Source: Phoenicibacter congonensis (GTDB lineage Bacteria; Actinomycetota; Coriobacteriia; Coriobacteriales; Eggerthellaceae). From it: a stretch of 64,000 nt of DNA. A program made the position numbers and the translations under genes. The notes under the pieces are model-generated. The model saw nothing but the letters and a program-made list of their open reading frames with translations. It did no database searches and was not told the DNA's origin. Location: contig NZ_LT821227.1 in the NCBI RefSeq assembly GCF_900169485.1, forward strand, positions 124,001 to 188,000. The letters run 5' to 3'. Position 1 is the stretch's first letter; each line of letters starts with the position of its first letter. Below are positions 34,429 through 42,770 of this stretch, piece by piece.

Positions 34429-34879
34429 GCTTCAAGCGAGTAACATTTGAATCATCGACGCTGCTAACATAGGGAGCGCTTGTGGCTTTGTACTTTCCAC
34501 TAAAAACAGTGTTTAACAAGTTGCCTGCATCAAAAAAATAGGAAGAGACGGCATCTAAATTGATGTCAGCAATTACAAGTTCGTTTCGGTCTTGCGAAAA
34601 TACATAGTGTGCGGAACCTTCTTTGTTGTCAAGCCGCTCTTTAATTGTTTTTGAACCAGTATCTAGAGAATAGGTAAAAATCATGTCGCTAGTCATTCTG
34701 ATTTCAGTGTCGGTGACTTGAATTGTCGTGTCGCTGTCATCCACTATCCATGTGCCTTGAATGTCCTGGGCATCATCGGCCACACACCAGCGAGTAAACG
34801 AGAAAATGATTGTAGCTGTTGCAATAAGAAGCGCGATGATAAAAAACACCGCGCACACTATTTTCTTTGTTTTTGACAA
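34418..34879 (-). CDS. Membrane-anchored or exported small protein, lipocalin-like
   Basis: The 153-residue protein has an N-terminal hydrophobic segment (IVCAVFFIIALLIATATIIFSF) after a Lys-rich start. A beta-rich domain follows (IQGTWIVDDSDTTIQVTDTEIRM), similar in style to lipocalin-like GTW domains. It begins with TTG, and no clear ribosome site is seen. It lies 16 bp after serS and overlaps the next unknown gene. Function unknown. Confidence 0.6.
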   Translation of the reverse strand: MSKTKKIVCAVFFIIALLIATATIIFSFTRWCVADDAQDIQGTWIVDDSDTTIQVTDTEIRMTSDMIFTYSLDTGSKTIKERLDNKEGSAHYVFSQDRNELVIADINLDAVSSYFFDAGNLLNTVFSGKYKATSAPYVSSVDDSNVTRLKRAS

Positions 34880-34895
34880 TAATTAAAGAGCAGAG

Positions 34896-36182
34896 CTAGT
34901 TTTTCTCAATCTTTGTGAGACCACCCATGTATGGAACAAGCACTTCAGGGATTGTGACTGTGCCGTCTTCATTTTGGTAGTTCTCTAGCAAAGCAGCCAT
35001 TGTGCGCCCAACAGCAAGACCAGAACCGTTGAGCGTGTAGCAAAGACGGCTGCCTTTAAATTTGTCTGGGTCTTTATAACGAATGCCAGCACGGCGAGCC
35101 TGGAAGTCGGTGCAGCAACTGCAACTTGAAATTTCCTTGTAGCCCTTGTAGCTTGGCATCCAGACCTCAACATCATATGTTTTAGCAGCAGAAAATCCAA
35201 TGTCGCCTGTGCAAAGTGTAATCACGCGATATGGCAGGCCAAGAAGTTGCAAAATGTTCTCTGCATCTGCAGTCATTTTTTCTAACTCATCAAACCCAGT
35301 TTCAGGTGTAGTTACTTTTACCATCTCAACTTTGCTGAACTGATGAACGCGAATGATGCCTCGAGTGTCACGACCAGCACTTCCTGCTTCTTCGCGGAAG
35401 CATGGAGTAAATGCGCAATATTTCTTTGGCAACTCTTCTGCCTTCAAAGTTTCCTGCGCGTGAATGTTTGTCAATTGAACTTCGGCAGTTGGAATGAGGT
35501 AAAGCCCTTCAGTTGTTGTTTTGTAAAGATCATCCTCGAATTTAGGAAGCTGAGCTGTTCCAGTTAGCGTTGTCTTATTTGCAAGAGCTGGAACCCACCA
35601 CTCTTTGTAGCCACGAGAAACATGTGTGTCAATCATGAAATTGATGAGCGCACGTTCAAGTCTGGCACCTGCGCCACCTAAAACATAGAACCTAGAACCC
35701 GTTAGTTTTACGCCACAATCGAAATCGATGATGTCAAGGTCGGTGCCAAGATCCCAGTGCGGTTTGTCTTCAAAATCAAATTCGCGAGGAGTTCCCCAGC
35801 GTCTAACCTCAACGTTGTCGTTTTCATCTTTACCAACAGGAACGCCTTCCGCAGGGAAGTTTGGAACATGCATGAGAAGATCGGTGAGGTCAGCATCTAT
35901 TTTCTCGCGCTCAGCGGTGAGCTTGTCGAGTTTGTCATTAATCTCGCGAACGCTTTCTTTCATTGCAGCGGCCTCGTCAGCCTTGCCGTCCTTCATGAGA
36001 CCACCGATAGCTTTTGAATCAGCGTTGCGCTTTGCCTGCAGAGCTTCCTCTTCGCCAATGAGTTCGCGACGAGACTTGTCAAGCTGGGAAAAACGCTTAG
36101 CATCAAATTGTGCATTTCTATTTTTCATTGCTTCTGAGACGGCATCTAGATTGTCGCGAACGAACTTAAGGTCTAGCATCAA
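34896..36182 (-). CDS. serS: Seryl-tRNA synthetase
   Basis: The 428-residue class II synthetase has an N-terminal coiled-coil arm (about 25-110) that contacts tRNA-Ser. Motif 2 reads CFREEAGSAGRDTRGIIRVHQFSKVEM and motif 3 reads GSGLAVGRTMAALLENYQ. TGTAQLPKFEDDLYK is typical of SerRS. A terminator lies 47 bp before its start. No T-box sequence was found in the leader, so control of expression is unclear. Confidence 0.96.
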   Translation of the reverse strand: MMLDLKFVRDNLDAVSEAMKNRNAQFDAKRFSQLDKSRRELIGEEEALQAKRNADSKAIGGLMKDGKADEAAAMKESVREINDKLDKLTAEREKIDADLTDLLMHVPNFPAEGVPVGKDENDNVEVRRWGTPREFDFEDKPHWDLGTDLDIIDFDCGVKLTGSRFYVLGGAGARLERALINFMIDTHVSRGYKEWWVPALANKTTLTGTAQLPKFEDDLYKTTTEGLYLIPTAEVQLTNIHAQETLKAEELPKKYCAFTPCFREEAGSAGRDTRGIIRVHQFSKVEMVKVTTPETGFDELEKMTADAENILQLLGLPYRVITLCTGDIGFSAAKTYDVEVWMPSYKGYKEISSCSCCTDFQARRAGIRYKDPDKFKGSRLCYTLNGSGLAVGRTMAALLENYQNEDGTVTIPEVLVPYMGGLTKIEKN

Positions 36183-36228
36183 AACTCCTTATACGCTGGG
36201 TATTTTTACGAAATATATGTTAGCACAT

Positions 36229-36258
36229 GAAAAAGTGCCCTCAAGACTTCGGGGCACT
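36229..36258 (-). terminator. Terminator upstream of serS
   Basis: On the minus strand AGTGCCC pairs with GGGCACT and is followed by TTTTT. It probably ends transcripts coming from metNIQ or from the repeat region. Confidence 0.8.
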
Positions 36259-36260
36259 CA

Positions 36261-36274
36261 TGCGTCGCGACGCA
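36261..36274. promoter_or_regulatory. Perfect 14-bp palindrome TGCGTCGCGACGCA
   Basis: The palindrome directly abuts the terminator hairpin upstream of serS. It could extend the hairpin or be a protein-binding site. The remaining DNA from 36275 to 36373 shows no gene. Confidence 0.4.
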
Positions 36275-36373
36275 ATCTTTAAACCAATCCTCAACAAGCA
36301 TTCGTGTCGGCGTTCAGCTCATCACTGCTGTTGCCAAATAAAAAACACATTTCCTTGAGATAGTAGACAGTTC

Positions 36374-36491
36374 GCGATTTTCGCCGAGACACTTGGGATC
36401 AAACTAACAGGTGTTTGCAACATCTGAGCGAGCAGATTCGCCCGAAACTCCGAGGAACAAACTAACAGGTGTTTGCAACATCTGAGCGAGC
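36374..36491. repeat. Tandem partial units of the CTGAGCG repeat
   Basis: A 34-bp stretch at 36400-36433 is repeated exactly at 36458-36491, a 58-bp period. It contains AACAGGTGTTTGCAACAT and CTGAGCGAGC. The 20-bp stretch GCGATTTTCGCCGAGACACT at 36374 recurs inside the full element near 36490. Together this is about two and a half tandem units leading into the full hairpin. Confidence 0.7.
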
Positions 36492-36566
36492 GATTTTCGC
36501 CGAGACACTGAGGAGCTGTGCTTAGGTCACAGCCCGAAGTGTCGCAGACGAAAAGCGCCGCTCAGA
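36481..36566. repeat. CTGAGCG hairpin repeat, full copy 2
   Basis: Nested stems: TCTGAGCG with CGCTCAGA, GCGATTTTCG with CGAAAAGCGC (one mismatch), GACACT with AGTGTC, and GCTGTG with CACAGC. The inner stem is flanked by GAGGA and CCGA as in copy 1 at 21486. TTGTTTTT follows on the plus strand, so termination on that strand is possible. It lies between metQ and serS. Confidence 0.65.
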
Positions 36567-36577
36567 ATTGTTTTTGG

Positions 36578-37429
36578 CTAGAAGAGAGGGACTACAGCTC
36601 CGCTATACTTACTCTCAATAAACTGCTTCACATCGTCGCTCTGGACTGCCTTTACGAGAGCTTGGATTTTCTCGCTGTTCTTGTTGCCTTCTTTGCAAGC
36701 AATTACGTTAACGTATGCTTTTGCAGCTTCGCCTTGGTCTGATTCAACTGCGAGAGCTGAAGAAGTTTCAAGTCCTGCTGAGAGTGCATAATTGCAGTTA
36801 ACTACGAGGATGTCGACATCAGAAACTGTGCGTGGAACTTGTGCTGCTTCGACTTCTTGAATGTCGAGGTTCTTTGGGTTTTCGACGATGTCAAGTTTAG
36901 TAGCGTTGGTGCCAGCGCCATCCTTCAATTTGATGAGACCTTCTTGCTGGAGAAGAAGAAGTGCACGTGCTTCGTTAGTTGTGTCATTTGGAACTGAAAC
37001 AGTTGCACCGTCTTTTAAGTCTGACAAGCTCTTTGTTTTGCCAGCATAAATTCTCATCGGTTCAAAGTGAATGTCAGCTGCAGACTCGATGTGAGTTCCG
37101 TTTTCTTTATTGAAGTTGTTGAGATAGGTAATGTGCTGGAAGTAGTTAGCATCTAAATCACCAGACTCAAGAGCAGTGTTTGGCTGAACATAGTCGTTAT
37201 ATTCAACAACTTGAAGATCCCAGCCTTCTTGCTTCAGAGTGTCTTTCACATGATTCAAAATTTCTGCATGAGGAGTTGGCGATGCACCAACTTTGATTGT
37301 TTTGTCGGAGCTAGATGAGCCTGAATCTGAAGAGGACGATGAGGAGCATCCAGCAAGTGCAAAAATTGATAGGAACACGGCAACTGCAACTGCAATCACT
37401 TTTGTTAGTCTTTGTTTTGTGAGAGTCAT
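36578..37429 (-). CDS. metQ: Methionine ABC transporter substrate-binding lipoprotein MetQ
   Basis: The 283-residue NlpA-family protein has a signal peptide with lipobox (FALAGC) and a Ser-rich spacer. Its conserved segments are KVGASPTPHAEILNHVKDTLKQEGWDLQVVEYNDYVQPNTAL, DANYFQHITYL, and GATVSVPNDTTNEARALLLLQQEGLI. It binds D/L-methionine outside the membrane and delivers it to MetI. It is the last gene of the metN-metI-metQ operon, with an 82-bp gap after metI. Confidence 0.94.
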   Translation of the reverse strand: MTLTKQRLTKVIAVAVAVFLSIFALAGCSSSSSSDSGSSSSDKTIKVGASPTPHAEILNHVKDTLKQEGWDLQVVEYNDYVQPNTALESGDLDANYFQHITYLNNFNKENGTHIESAADIHFEPMRIYAGKTKSLSDLKDGATVSVPNDTTNEARALLLLQQEGLIKLKDGAGTNATKLDIVENPKNLDIQEVEAAQVPRTVSDVDILVVNCNYALSAGLETSSALAVESDQGEAAKAYVNVIACKEGNKNSEKIQALVKAVQSDDVKQFIESKYSGAVVPLF

Positions 37430-37511
37430 TTTGTCTCCTTTAATCTTTTAAATCTTTCTATTTCTTATAAAAACTGGTTCTAATCAAATGCGAACTTAAA
37501 AATTCAGCACT

Positions 37512-38171
37512 TTATTTGAGTCGTTTGTCGGTGCGCCTTGCGAGGAGAAGGCCACCTTCCTGGAAAATTTGGACAATTACAACAAGCAATAAAACTGTGA
37601 TTAGCATAATGTCAGTTTGATAGCGATAATAGCCATAGTTAATGGCGACAGCGCCTAGGCCACCGCCCCCGACAAAACCAGCCATTGCAGAATATCCAAG
37701 AATAGTTGCCAGAGAAATTGCTGCGCCAACTAACAGAGAAGGGCGAGCTTCAGGCAAATAAACCTTTGTGATAATCTGCCAACTTGATGTGCCCATTGAC
37801 TGAGCAGCTTCCACGACACCTGGGTCAACTTCTTTCAAAGAAGACTCGACCATTCTGGCGACATAGGGAGCAGCTGCAACAATCAAAGGAACAACTGTGG
37901 CGTTAGTTCCCAGTGTTGTGCCTGCAACAAGTCGTGTAAAAGGCAAAATTGCAACAAGCAAAATGAGGAAAGGAACTGAACGCAATACGTTAACGATTAG
38001 TCCAACGATAAAGTTAACGACAGCGTTCGGGCGAGTTCCCTCTTTTGAGGTAATGTAAAGAAGAACTCCAAGAGGTGTGCCAATCAAATAGGCGACAAAT
38101 GTTGACAGAACTGTCATGTAAATTGTTTCCCCAGTGGAAGCAACAAGAAGAGAGATTAGTTGTTGATCCAT
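37512..38171 (-). CDS. metI: Methionine ABC transporter permease MetI
   Basis: The 219-residue permease has five to six transmembrane helices. The EAA coupling loop is EAAQSMGTSSWQIITKVYLPEARPSLLVG. The typical MetI sequences TPLGVLLY and NVLRSVPFLILLVAILPFTR are present. It starts one base after the metN stop, so the two are tightly coupled. Confidence 0.94.
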   Translation of the reverse strand: MDQQLISLLVASTGETIYMTVLSTFVAYLIGTPLGVLLYITSKEGTRPNAVVNFIVGLIVNVLRSVPFLILLVAILPFTRLVAGTTLGTNATVVPLIVAAAPYVARMVESSLKEVDPGVVEAAQSMGTSSWQIITKVYLPEARPSLLVGAAISLATILGYSAMAGFVGGGGLGAVAINYGYYRYQTDIMLITVLLLVVIVQIFQEGGLLLARRTDKRLK

Positions 38172-38924
38172 TTAAATCACCTCCACAAACTTCTCAGGGA
38201 AAAGCAATTTGTTTGTTGCTTCTGACTGTGGGTTTGTAAATACTTCTGACACGGTTCCAACCTCACAAATTTTCCCGCTGTCAATTACTGCAACACGGTC
38301 ACAAACTTGCTCAACAACAGCCATTTCATGCGTGATGATGACGATTGTGACCTCCAGTTCTTCGTTGAGTTTTTTTAGCAAAGCCAGCACCGACTTCGTG
38401 GTAATTGGGTCGAGTGCACTTGTGGCTTCATCGCAAAGAATAATGTCAGGGTCGGTGGCCAAGGCGCGAGCAATTGCAACACGTTGTTTTTGACCACCCG
38501 AAAGCTGAGAAGGATACACACTGGCCTTTTCTGTGAGTCCAACAAGTCCCAAAAGCTTGTTCACTTTTGCATCAGCCTCTGGTCCAGAGTATCCTGCTAC
38601 TTCGAGTGGAAAACGAACGTTTTTAAAAACTGTGCGCTGTTCTAACAAATTGAACTGTTGAAAAATCATTCCGATTTTTCTGCGCTTCTCATTAAGCTCT
38701 TTTCTGCCAAGCTCGCAAATGTTTAGCCCATCGATTAAAACTTCACCGCTATCAGGTTTTTCAAGAAGGTTAATGCAACGCACAAGCGTAGATTTTCCTG
38801 CACCACTAAAGCCAATAATTCCAAACACTTCATGATTGTTAATCGTGAGACTAACATCTTTTAGTGCAGAAGTTTTATTCTTCTTGTTTTGATAGGTCTT
38901 GTTAATGTTTTTAAGTTCAATCAT
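38172..38924 (-). CDS. metN: Methionine ABC transporter ATPase MetN
   Basis: The 250-residue ATPase has Walker A GFSGAGKST, Q-loop IFQQFNLL, signature LSGGQKQRVAIARAL and Walker B IILCDEATSALDP. It lacks the C-terminal NIL/ACT regulatory domain that gives E. coli MetN methionine trans-inhibition, ending near VVEQVCDRVAVIDSG plus about 40 residues. It powers the MetI/MetQ system. Confidence 0.92.
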   Translation of the reverse strand: MIELKNINKTYQNKKNKTSALKDVSLTINNHEVFGIIGFSGAGKSTLVRCINLLEKPDSGEVLIDGLNICELGRKELNEKRRKIGMIFQQFNLLEQRTVFKNVRFPLEVAGYSGPEADAKVNKLLGLVGLTEKASVYPSQLSGGQKQRVAIARALATDPDIILCDEATSALDPITTKSVLALLKKLNEELEVTIVIITHEMAVVEQVCDRVAVIDSGKICEVGTVSEVFTNPQSEATNKLLFPEKFVEVI

Positions 38925-39353
38925 GGACAGCCTTTAAACCGCTAGTTGTTTTTTGAAATTTGCACCATTTATCTTAAACACAAATTTGACAAATGGATAT
39001 TAAGTTTTAAGAGTGGGGTATTAGATATATGTAGGCCAAGGCCTACATCATTGTAGACATCATGAAGAAAGCTTTTATGTCGCATGTGTTCGTCATTGCT
39101 TTAGTCATTCTACAACAAAAGGTTTACCCTAGATAAAAAAACTTGTGAAATTGTTTCGAGAGTGTTAACACCACTTCGTTTCCCAAGTGAAAACACTCAG
39201 CTCAAATGTAACTTATAACCGCACTATCCTTTGGTTTGTCTCCCACGCAAAAACAGAATAAAGGATAAACTTCACAAACAGAAGCACTTCAATCGAAGCT
39301 AACAACTCAAATAATTCTTATATTGAAACTACCAGCTCAAATAATGCGAGCGC
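38925..39353. other. Region upstream of metNIQ
   Basis: No gene seen in 429 bp, and no SAM riboswitch motif was recognised. The DNA is AT-rich. A near-palindrome lies at 39030-39047, an imperfect GAGTGTT...AACACTC dyad near 39160-39200, and a short direct repeat (CTCAAATAAT) at about 39307 and 39335. The metN promoter should lie in 38930-39060. Confidence 0.5.
39030..39047. promoter_or_regulatory. TGTAGGCC-AA-GGCCTACA dyad upstream of metN
   Basis: Two perfect 8-bp arms are separated by two bases, with an extra TTGTAGACA half nearby. It lies 105 bp upstream of metN and is a candidate repressor site. The protein that binds it is unknown. Confidence 0.5.
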
Positions 39354-40571
39354 TTAATTATTACGCACTGCGGCGCCCGGGTTAATTGTCATCGATTCAA
39401 AACGGTTTTCCATGTAGTCATCATCAAAATTAGTTGCGTAGAACTGTGTTATGTTTGACTTCGAAGCAGATTCCTCTCCTTCAGAAATTCTCATATACCA
39501 GCAATCAAGCGATTGTAATGTCATGACCACATCAACAACCATGAGGATTGTCGCTACAGCAGTTACGACACATCTCCAGTTCCAGGGAATCTTATTTACG
39601 ACTTTAACAACAGTTGGCATAAAAATCTTTAGCCATATTGCACCCATAAAGCCCCACATAATCATAAATTTCGCACAAGTTCGCCCGCCAAACAAAGGCA
39701 GAACTTCCGAAGAGTAATTCCATGCAACAGCGCCAAACGTGTATTCCATGAAGTAGCTAACAACTACCTCAAAAAGACCTCCAATAATGGCACTGGCAAG
39801 GAAAATAACGAGAATGGGATATTTGTGAAGGCGGTTTAGGGCAACTGTCATAATCACAGCCCCACAACCATATATTGGCGAGAAGGGTCCAAACAAAAGT
39901 CCTGCGCGATCTTGCAATTCACCAGGAACCACAAAGAAATAGTGATAGAGCTCCTCAGCAACAAGCCCAATTATCGAGCAAACGAGGAAAATCCAAAAGA
40001 GATTAAAGAAATTGATCTCAATAGCGCCTTTTCCCGACGAATCAAATCCAATCGTTCCCGCGTCCTGCTCCTCATGCCATTCTTCCTCAATTTTATGCAT
40101 CTTCATCGAACGCTCTTCGCCAAGCATAGGATCAAGATAAATTTGAAGAGCAACCAAAATAATGAAACCCACTACGTAGAATATGATTTCTAGCCCAATG
40201 CCATTAAGCATTACATATGTGATTAAATCGGCGCCGTAAAACAGATATAAAACATAAATAAAGCGGGCTGATTCCTTTTTCTTTGATGCAAGCAACATGA
40301 TGCTCAAAAAGATGTTGCAAATCGAAATCCCGGCACCCGCCACAAGATTTATTACTTCACAAACTGCGGTTGAAAGTCCTGCACCATTAGCAGTCGTTGA
40401 AATAATGTGAAAAAGATATTTCCAAAAAGATGCACTCGTTCTGGCTATTGAAAGAACGGTGAATACAATAATTAATACGCAAAAAACTTTAATCGCAATT
40501 GGGATTTTTGCTTGAATGTCGCTCTCGATTTTTTTCCCGAGTTCGCGAATGTTGTTGTCTTTTAGCTCCAA
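39354..40571 (-). CDS. PF06541-type membrane protein (ABC_trans_CmpB family)
   Basis: The 405-residue protein has an N-terminal block of four to five transmembrane helices. A C-terminal domain with GLLFGPFSPIYGCGAVIM, IIGGLFEVVVSYFMEYTFGAVAWNYS and MWGFMGAIWLKIFMP matches the PF06541 pattern. The family is named as putative ABC transporter type IV but a role is not established. It lies 6 bp after the LytTR regulator gene and is probably co-transcribed, so it may be its sensor or its target (inference). The C-terminal 40 residues are hydrophilic. Confidence 0.75.
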   Translation of the reverse strand: MELKDNNIRELGKKIESDIQAKIPIAIKVFCVLIIVFTVLSIARTSASFWKYLFHIISTTANGAGLSTAVCEVINLVAGAGISICNIFLSIMLLASKKKESARFIYVLYLFYGADLITYVMLNGIGLEIIFYVVGFIILVALQIYLDPMLGEERSMKMHKIEEEWHEEQDAGTIGFDSSGKGAIEINFFNLFWIFLVCSIIGLVAEELYHYFFVVPGELQDRAGLLFGPFSPIYGCGAVIMTVALNRLHKYPILVIFLASAIIGGLFEVVVSYFMEYTFGAVAWNYSSEVLPLFGGRTCAKFMIMWGFMGAIWLKIFMPTVVKVVNKIPWNWRCVVTAVATILMVVDVVMTLQSLDCWYMRISEGEESASKSNITQFYATNFDDDYMENRFESMTINPGAAVRNN

Positions 40572-40577
40572 TGCCGT

Positions 40578-41303
40578 CTAGACCTGCATTGCTTTTTTAA
40601 GCATAGGTATCTTTCGCCTTGAAACAGGGATAACTGAGTCGGTGCCTTCGATTTTTAGCGTCATCGCACCATTTTCTGCAGTAACTGCTTCTTTAACGCA
40701 ATTCAAATTCACAAGATAGCTGCGATGAACGCGCATAAAACCAAGACCGTCAAGTTGCTTTTCAATGCTTGAAAGCGAAGAAGGAGCGAAAAATTTGCCT
40801 TCTTTTGCTTCTACATAGGCATAGTCATCACGCGCTGTGCAAAACAAGATGTCAGACGCATTAATCATTACTTTTTTGCCAGACTTCTCACAAGCAATTT
40901 GTTTACCTTTTTGAGATTTATGCTGCATAACGACGCTTTTTTCAACAGTCTCAATAGCTTTCTTGAGACGTTTTTCGTCAACAGGCTTCAAGAGATAATC
41001 GACTGCTTTAACCTCGAAAGCGTCAACTGCATATTCACTGTAGGCCGAAACAAAAACAACAGCCGGAGGAAAACGAAGTGTGCGAAGCGCACCTGCAAGT
41101 CTCAGTCCATTCGCATCAGGCATGTTAATGTCGAGAAACAAAACATCGCAGGGGTGTTCTTGTAAAGCCGCAATCGCTTGAGCTGCGCAATCCGCCTCAG
41201 CGACGACTTCAACACCGCCGACTTCACTGAGTAGATAGATTAGTTCATCACGAGCTGGTTTCTCATCATCAACAACGATTGCGTTCAGCAACACGACCTC
41301 CAT
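40578..41303 (-). CDS. LytTR-family response regulator
   Basis: The 241-residue protein has a receiver domain with DDE at the N-terminus and the phospho-Asp in VLFLDINMPDANG. The LytTR DNA-binding domain has LPFM-like GLGFMRVHRSYLVNL. No histidine kinase gene is adjacent. The start is uncertain. ATG at 41303 overlaps a GGAGG sequence that could instead serve a TTG at 41291, which would give the usual MLNAIVVDDE start. Confidence 0.88.
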   Translation of the reverse strand: MEVVLLNAIVVDDEKPARDELIYLLSEVGGVEVVAEADCAAQAIAALQEHPCDVLFLDINMPDANGLRLAGALRTLRFPPAVVFVSAYSEYAVDAFEVKAVDYLLKPVDEKRLKKAIETVEKSVVMQHKSQKGKQIACEKSGKKVMINASDILFCTARDDYAYVEAKEGKFFAPSSLSSIEKQLDGLGFMRVHRSYLVNLNCVKEAVTAENGAMTLKIEGTDSVIPVSRRKIPMLKKAMQV

Positions 41304-41325
41304 TATTCACAGTTCGAAACTAAAA

Positions 41326-41411
41326 TGGTGCCCGGAGTGGGATTCGAACCCACACACCCGTGAAGATATCGGTTTTTGAGACCGACGCGTCTGCCATTCC
41401 GCCACCCGGGC
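41326..41411 (-). tRNA. tRNA-Leu (CAA)
   Basis: On the minus strand the cloverleaf starts GCCCGGGTGGCGGAATGG. The anticodon loop CTCAAAA gives CAA, there is a long variable arm as in class II tRNAs, the T-arm is TGGGTTCGAATCCCA, and CCA is encoded. Confidence 0.95.
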
Positions 41412-41441
41412 AATTCTGCAATGGAGTTATGAATTATACGA

Positions 41442-42770
41442 CTATTTCGGCAAACGGTCAATTGTGAGCAAAATTGTATCTATCCTCAAATTGTCCATTT
41501 TAAGAACTTCGAATTCTGCTTCAATTGCTTCCTCTGCCATTTCTTTTGTTATTGAAACAGAGTCACCCTCATTTGGAATTCTGTCCATGAGTTTTAAAAC
41601 TAAGCCAGCGACTGTTTCAACCTCGCTTGAACCCTTTGGTTCAAATCCCAGCAACTCAACAAGATCGGCGATTGACATCCTTCCATCAAGTTTAAATGAG
41701 CCATCTGCCTGCGGTTTTACTGCATCGTCAACCTCATGACGATATTCGTCATCAATGCGACCAACAATCTGCTCAAGAATGTCGGCAAGCGTTGCAATGC
41801 CAGCAGTTCCGCCATGCTCATCCACAACAACACAAATTTCAGTGCGATTTGATGAGAGTTCCTGAATCATTTTTGAAATGGAACAAGTCTCTGGCACTGC
41901 AATCAAATTTCTGATTGGCCACTGTCTCATTGGAGTTTCTTTATCAATTCCAAACAAATCCTTCATGTGGACAAAGCCAACAAGATGGTCGGCATCACCA
42001 TCACAAACGGGATATCTCGAATAGGAATATCTGTTTATCGTCTCAAGGTTTTCTTCAGCTGAATCATTAATGTCAATGAATGTAACATCGGTCCTTGGGG
42101 TCATAATCGCTTCAGCGTCTTTGTCGCCCAAATCCAAAACGTTGTCAACATATTCATTTTGTTCAGGATCAATCAACCCACTGGCTGTAGATTCGTCAAC
42201 GAGAAGCTTGATTTCATCGCCAGAATAAACGTCGTGTTCATCAGATGGATCGTGACCCAGCAATTTAACGACGCCATTGGTGATTGTGTTGAAAAGCCAC
42301 ATTACCGGATAGGTCACGCGATAGAAAATCATCAAAGGACGCGAAGTGTGAAGAGCATAACTTTCTGTAGAAAAAATCGCGATTGATTTTGGAATGAGTT
42401 CACCAACAACAACATGAAAAGTAGTCATCAAAAAATAACCAACTGCAATTGCAACAGCGGGAACTATTGCTTCAGGAAGGCGAAGTAGCACAAAAATTGG
42501 GCGCACAAGAGCAGCGAAAACCGGCTCACCAAGCCAACCTAATGCAAGAGAAGCCAGCGTGATGCCAAGCTGACAGGCCGACAGATAGGCATTAACGTTT
42601 GTGACTATTTCTTGTGCTTGCTTTGCCCCTTTTTTGCCTTCCTCCACTGCTAGTTCAATTTGAGACTTTCTAACTCGAACTATTGAGAATTCAGCTACAA
42701 CAAAAAAGGCATTCATCAATAGGAAAAGGACAACTAAAACTAAATAAATTCCAATACGCCAAGCTTCCAA
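41442..42770 (-). CDS. CNNM/HlyC/CorC-family protein with CBS pair
   Basis: The 442-residue protein has an N-terminal CNNM (DUF21) membrane domain of three to four helices (about 1-190). It is followed by two CBS domains (IMTPRTDVTFIDIN..., MIQELSSNRTEICVVVDEHGGTAGI) and a C-terminal CorC_HlyC domain (KLDGRMSIADLVELLG). Members are linked to Mg2+ or Co2+ efflux and homeostasis. Its start codon directly follows the stop of the MFS-CBS gene, so the two are one transcript. Confidence 0.9.
   Translation of the reverse strand: MEAWRIGIYLVLVVLFLLMNAFFVVAEFSIVRVRKSQIELAVEEGKKGAKQAQEIVTNVNAYLSACQLGITLASLALGWLGEPVFAALVRPIFVLLRLPEAIVPAVAIAVGYFLMTTFHVVVGELIPKSIAIFSTESYALHTSRPLMIFYRVTYPVMWLFNTITNGVVKLLGHDPSDEHDVYSGDEIKLLVDESTASGLIDPEQNEYVDNVLDLGDKDAEAIMTPRTDVTFIDINDSAEENLETINRYSYSRYPVCDGDADHLVGFVHMKDLFGIDKETPMRQWPIRNLIAVPETCSISKMIQELSSNRTEICVVVDEHGGTAGIATLADILEQIVGRIDDEYRHEVDDAVKPQADGSFKLDGRMSIADLVELLGFEPKGSSEVETVAGLVLKLMDRIPNEGDSVSITKEMAEEAIEAEFEVLKMDNLRIDTILLTIDRLPK

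Noticed and set aside
36183-36577. T-box riboswitch upstream of serS
   Set aside because: No antiterminator consensus (AGGGTGGNACCGCG-like) on the minus strand. The region is repeat plus terminator.
37011-37030. TTTTAAGTCTGACAAG in metQ
   Set aside because: The left half matches but the right half does not, and the encoded SLSDLKDG is normal MetQ sequence.
38925-39353. SAM riboswitch upstream of metNIQ
   Set aside because: The conserved S-box core is not visible. Only dyads and AT-rich DNA are present.
40850-40865. ATGTCAGACGC in the LytTR gene
   Set aside because: Matches less than half of the 22-bp motif. Treated as chance.
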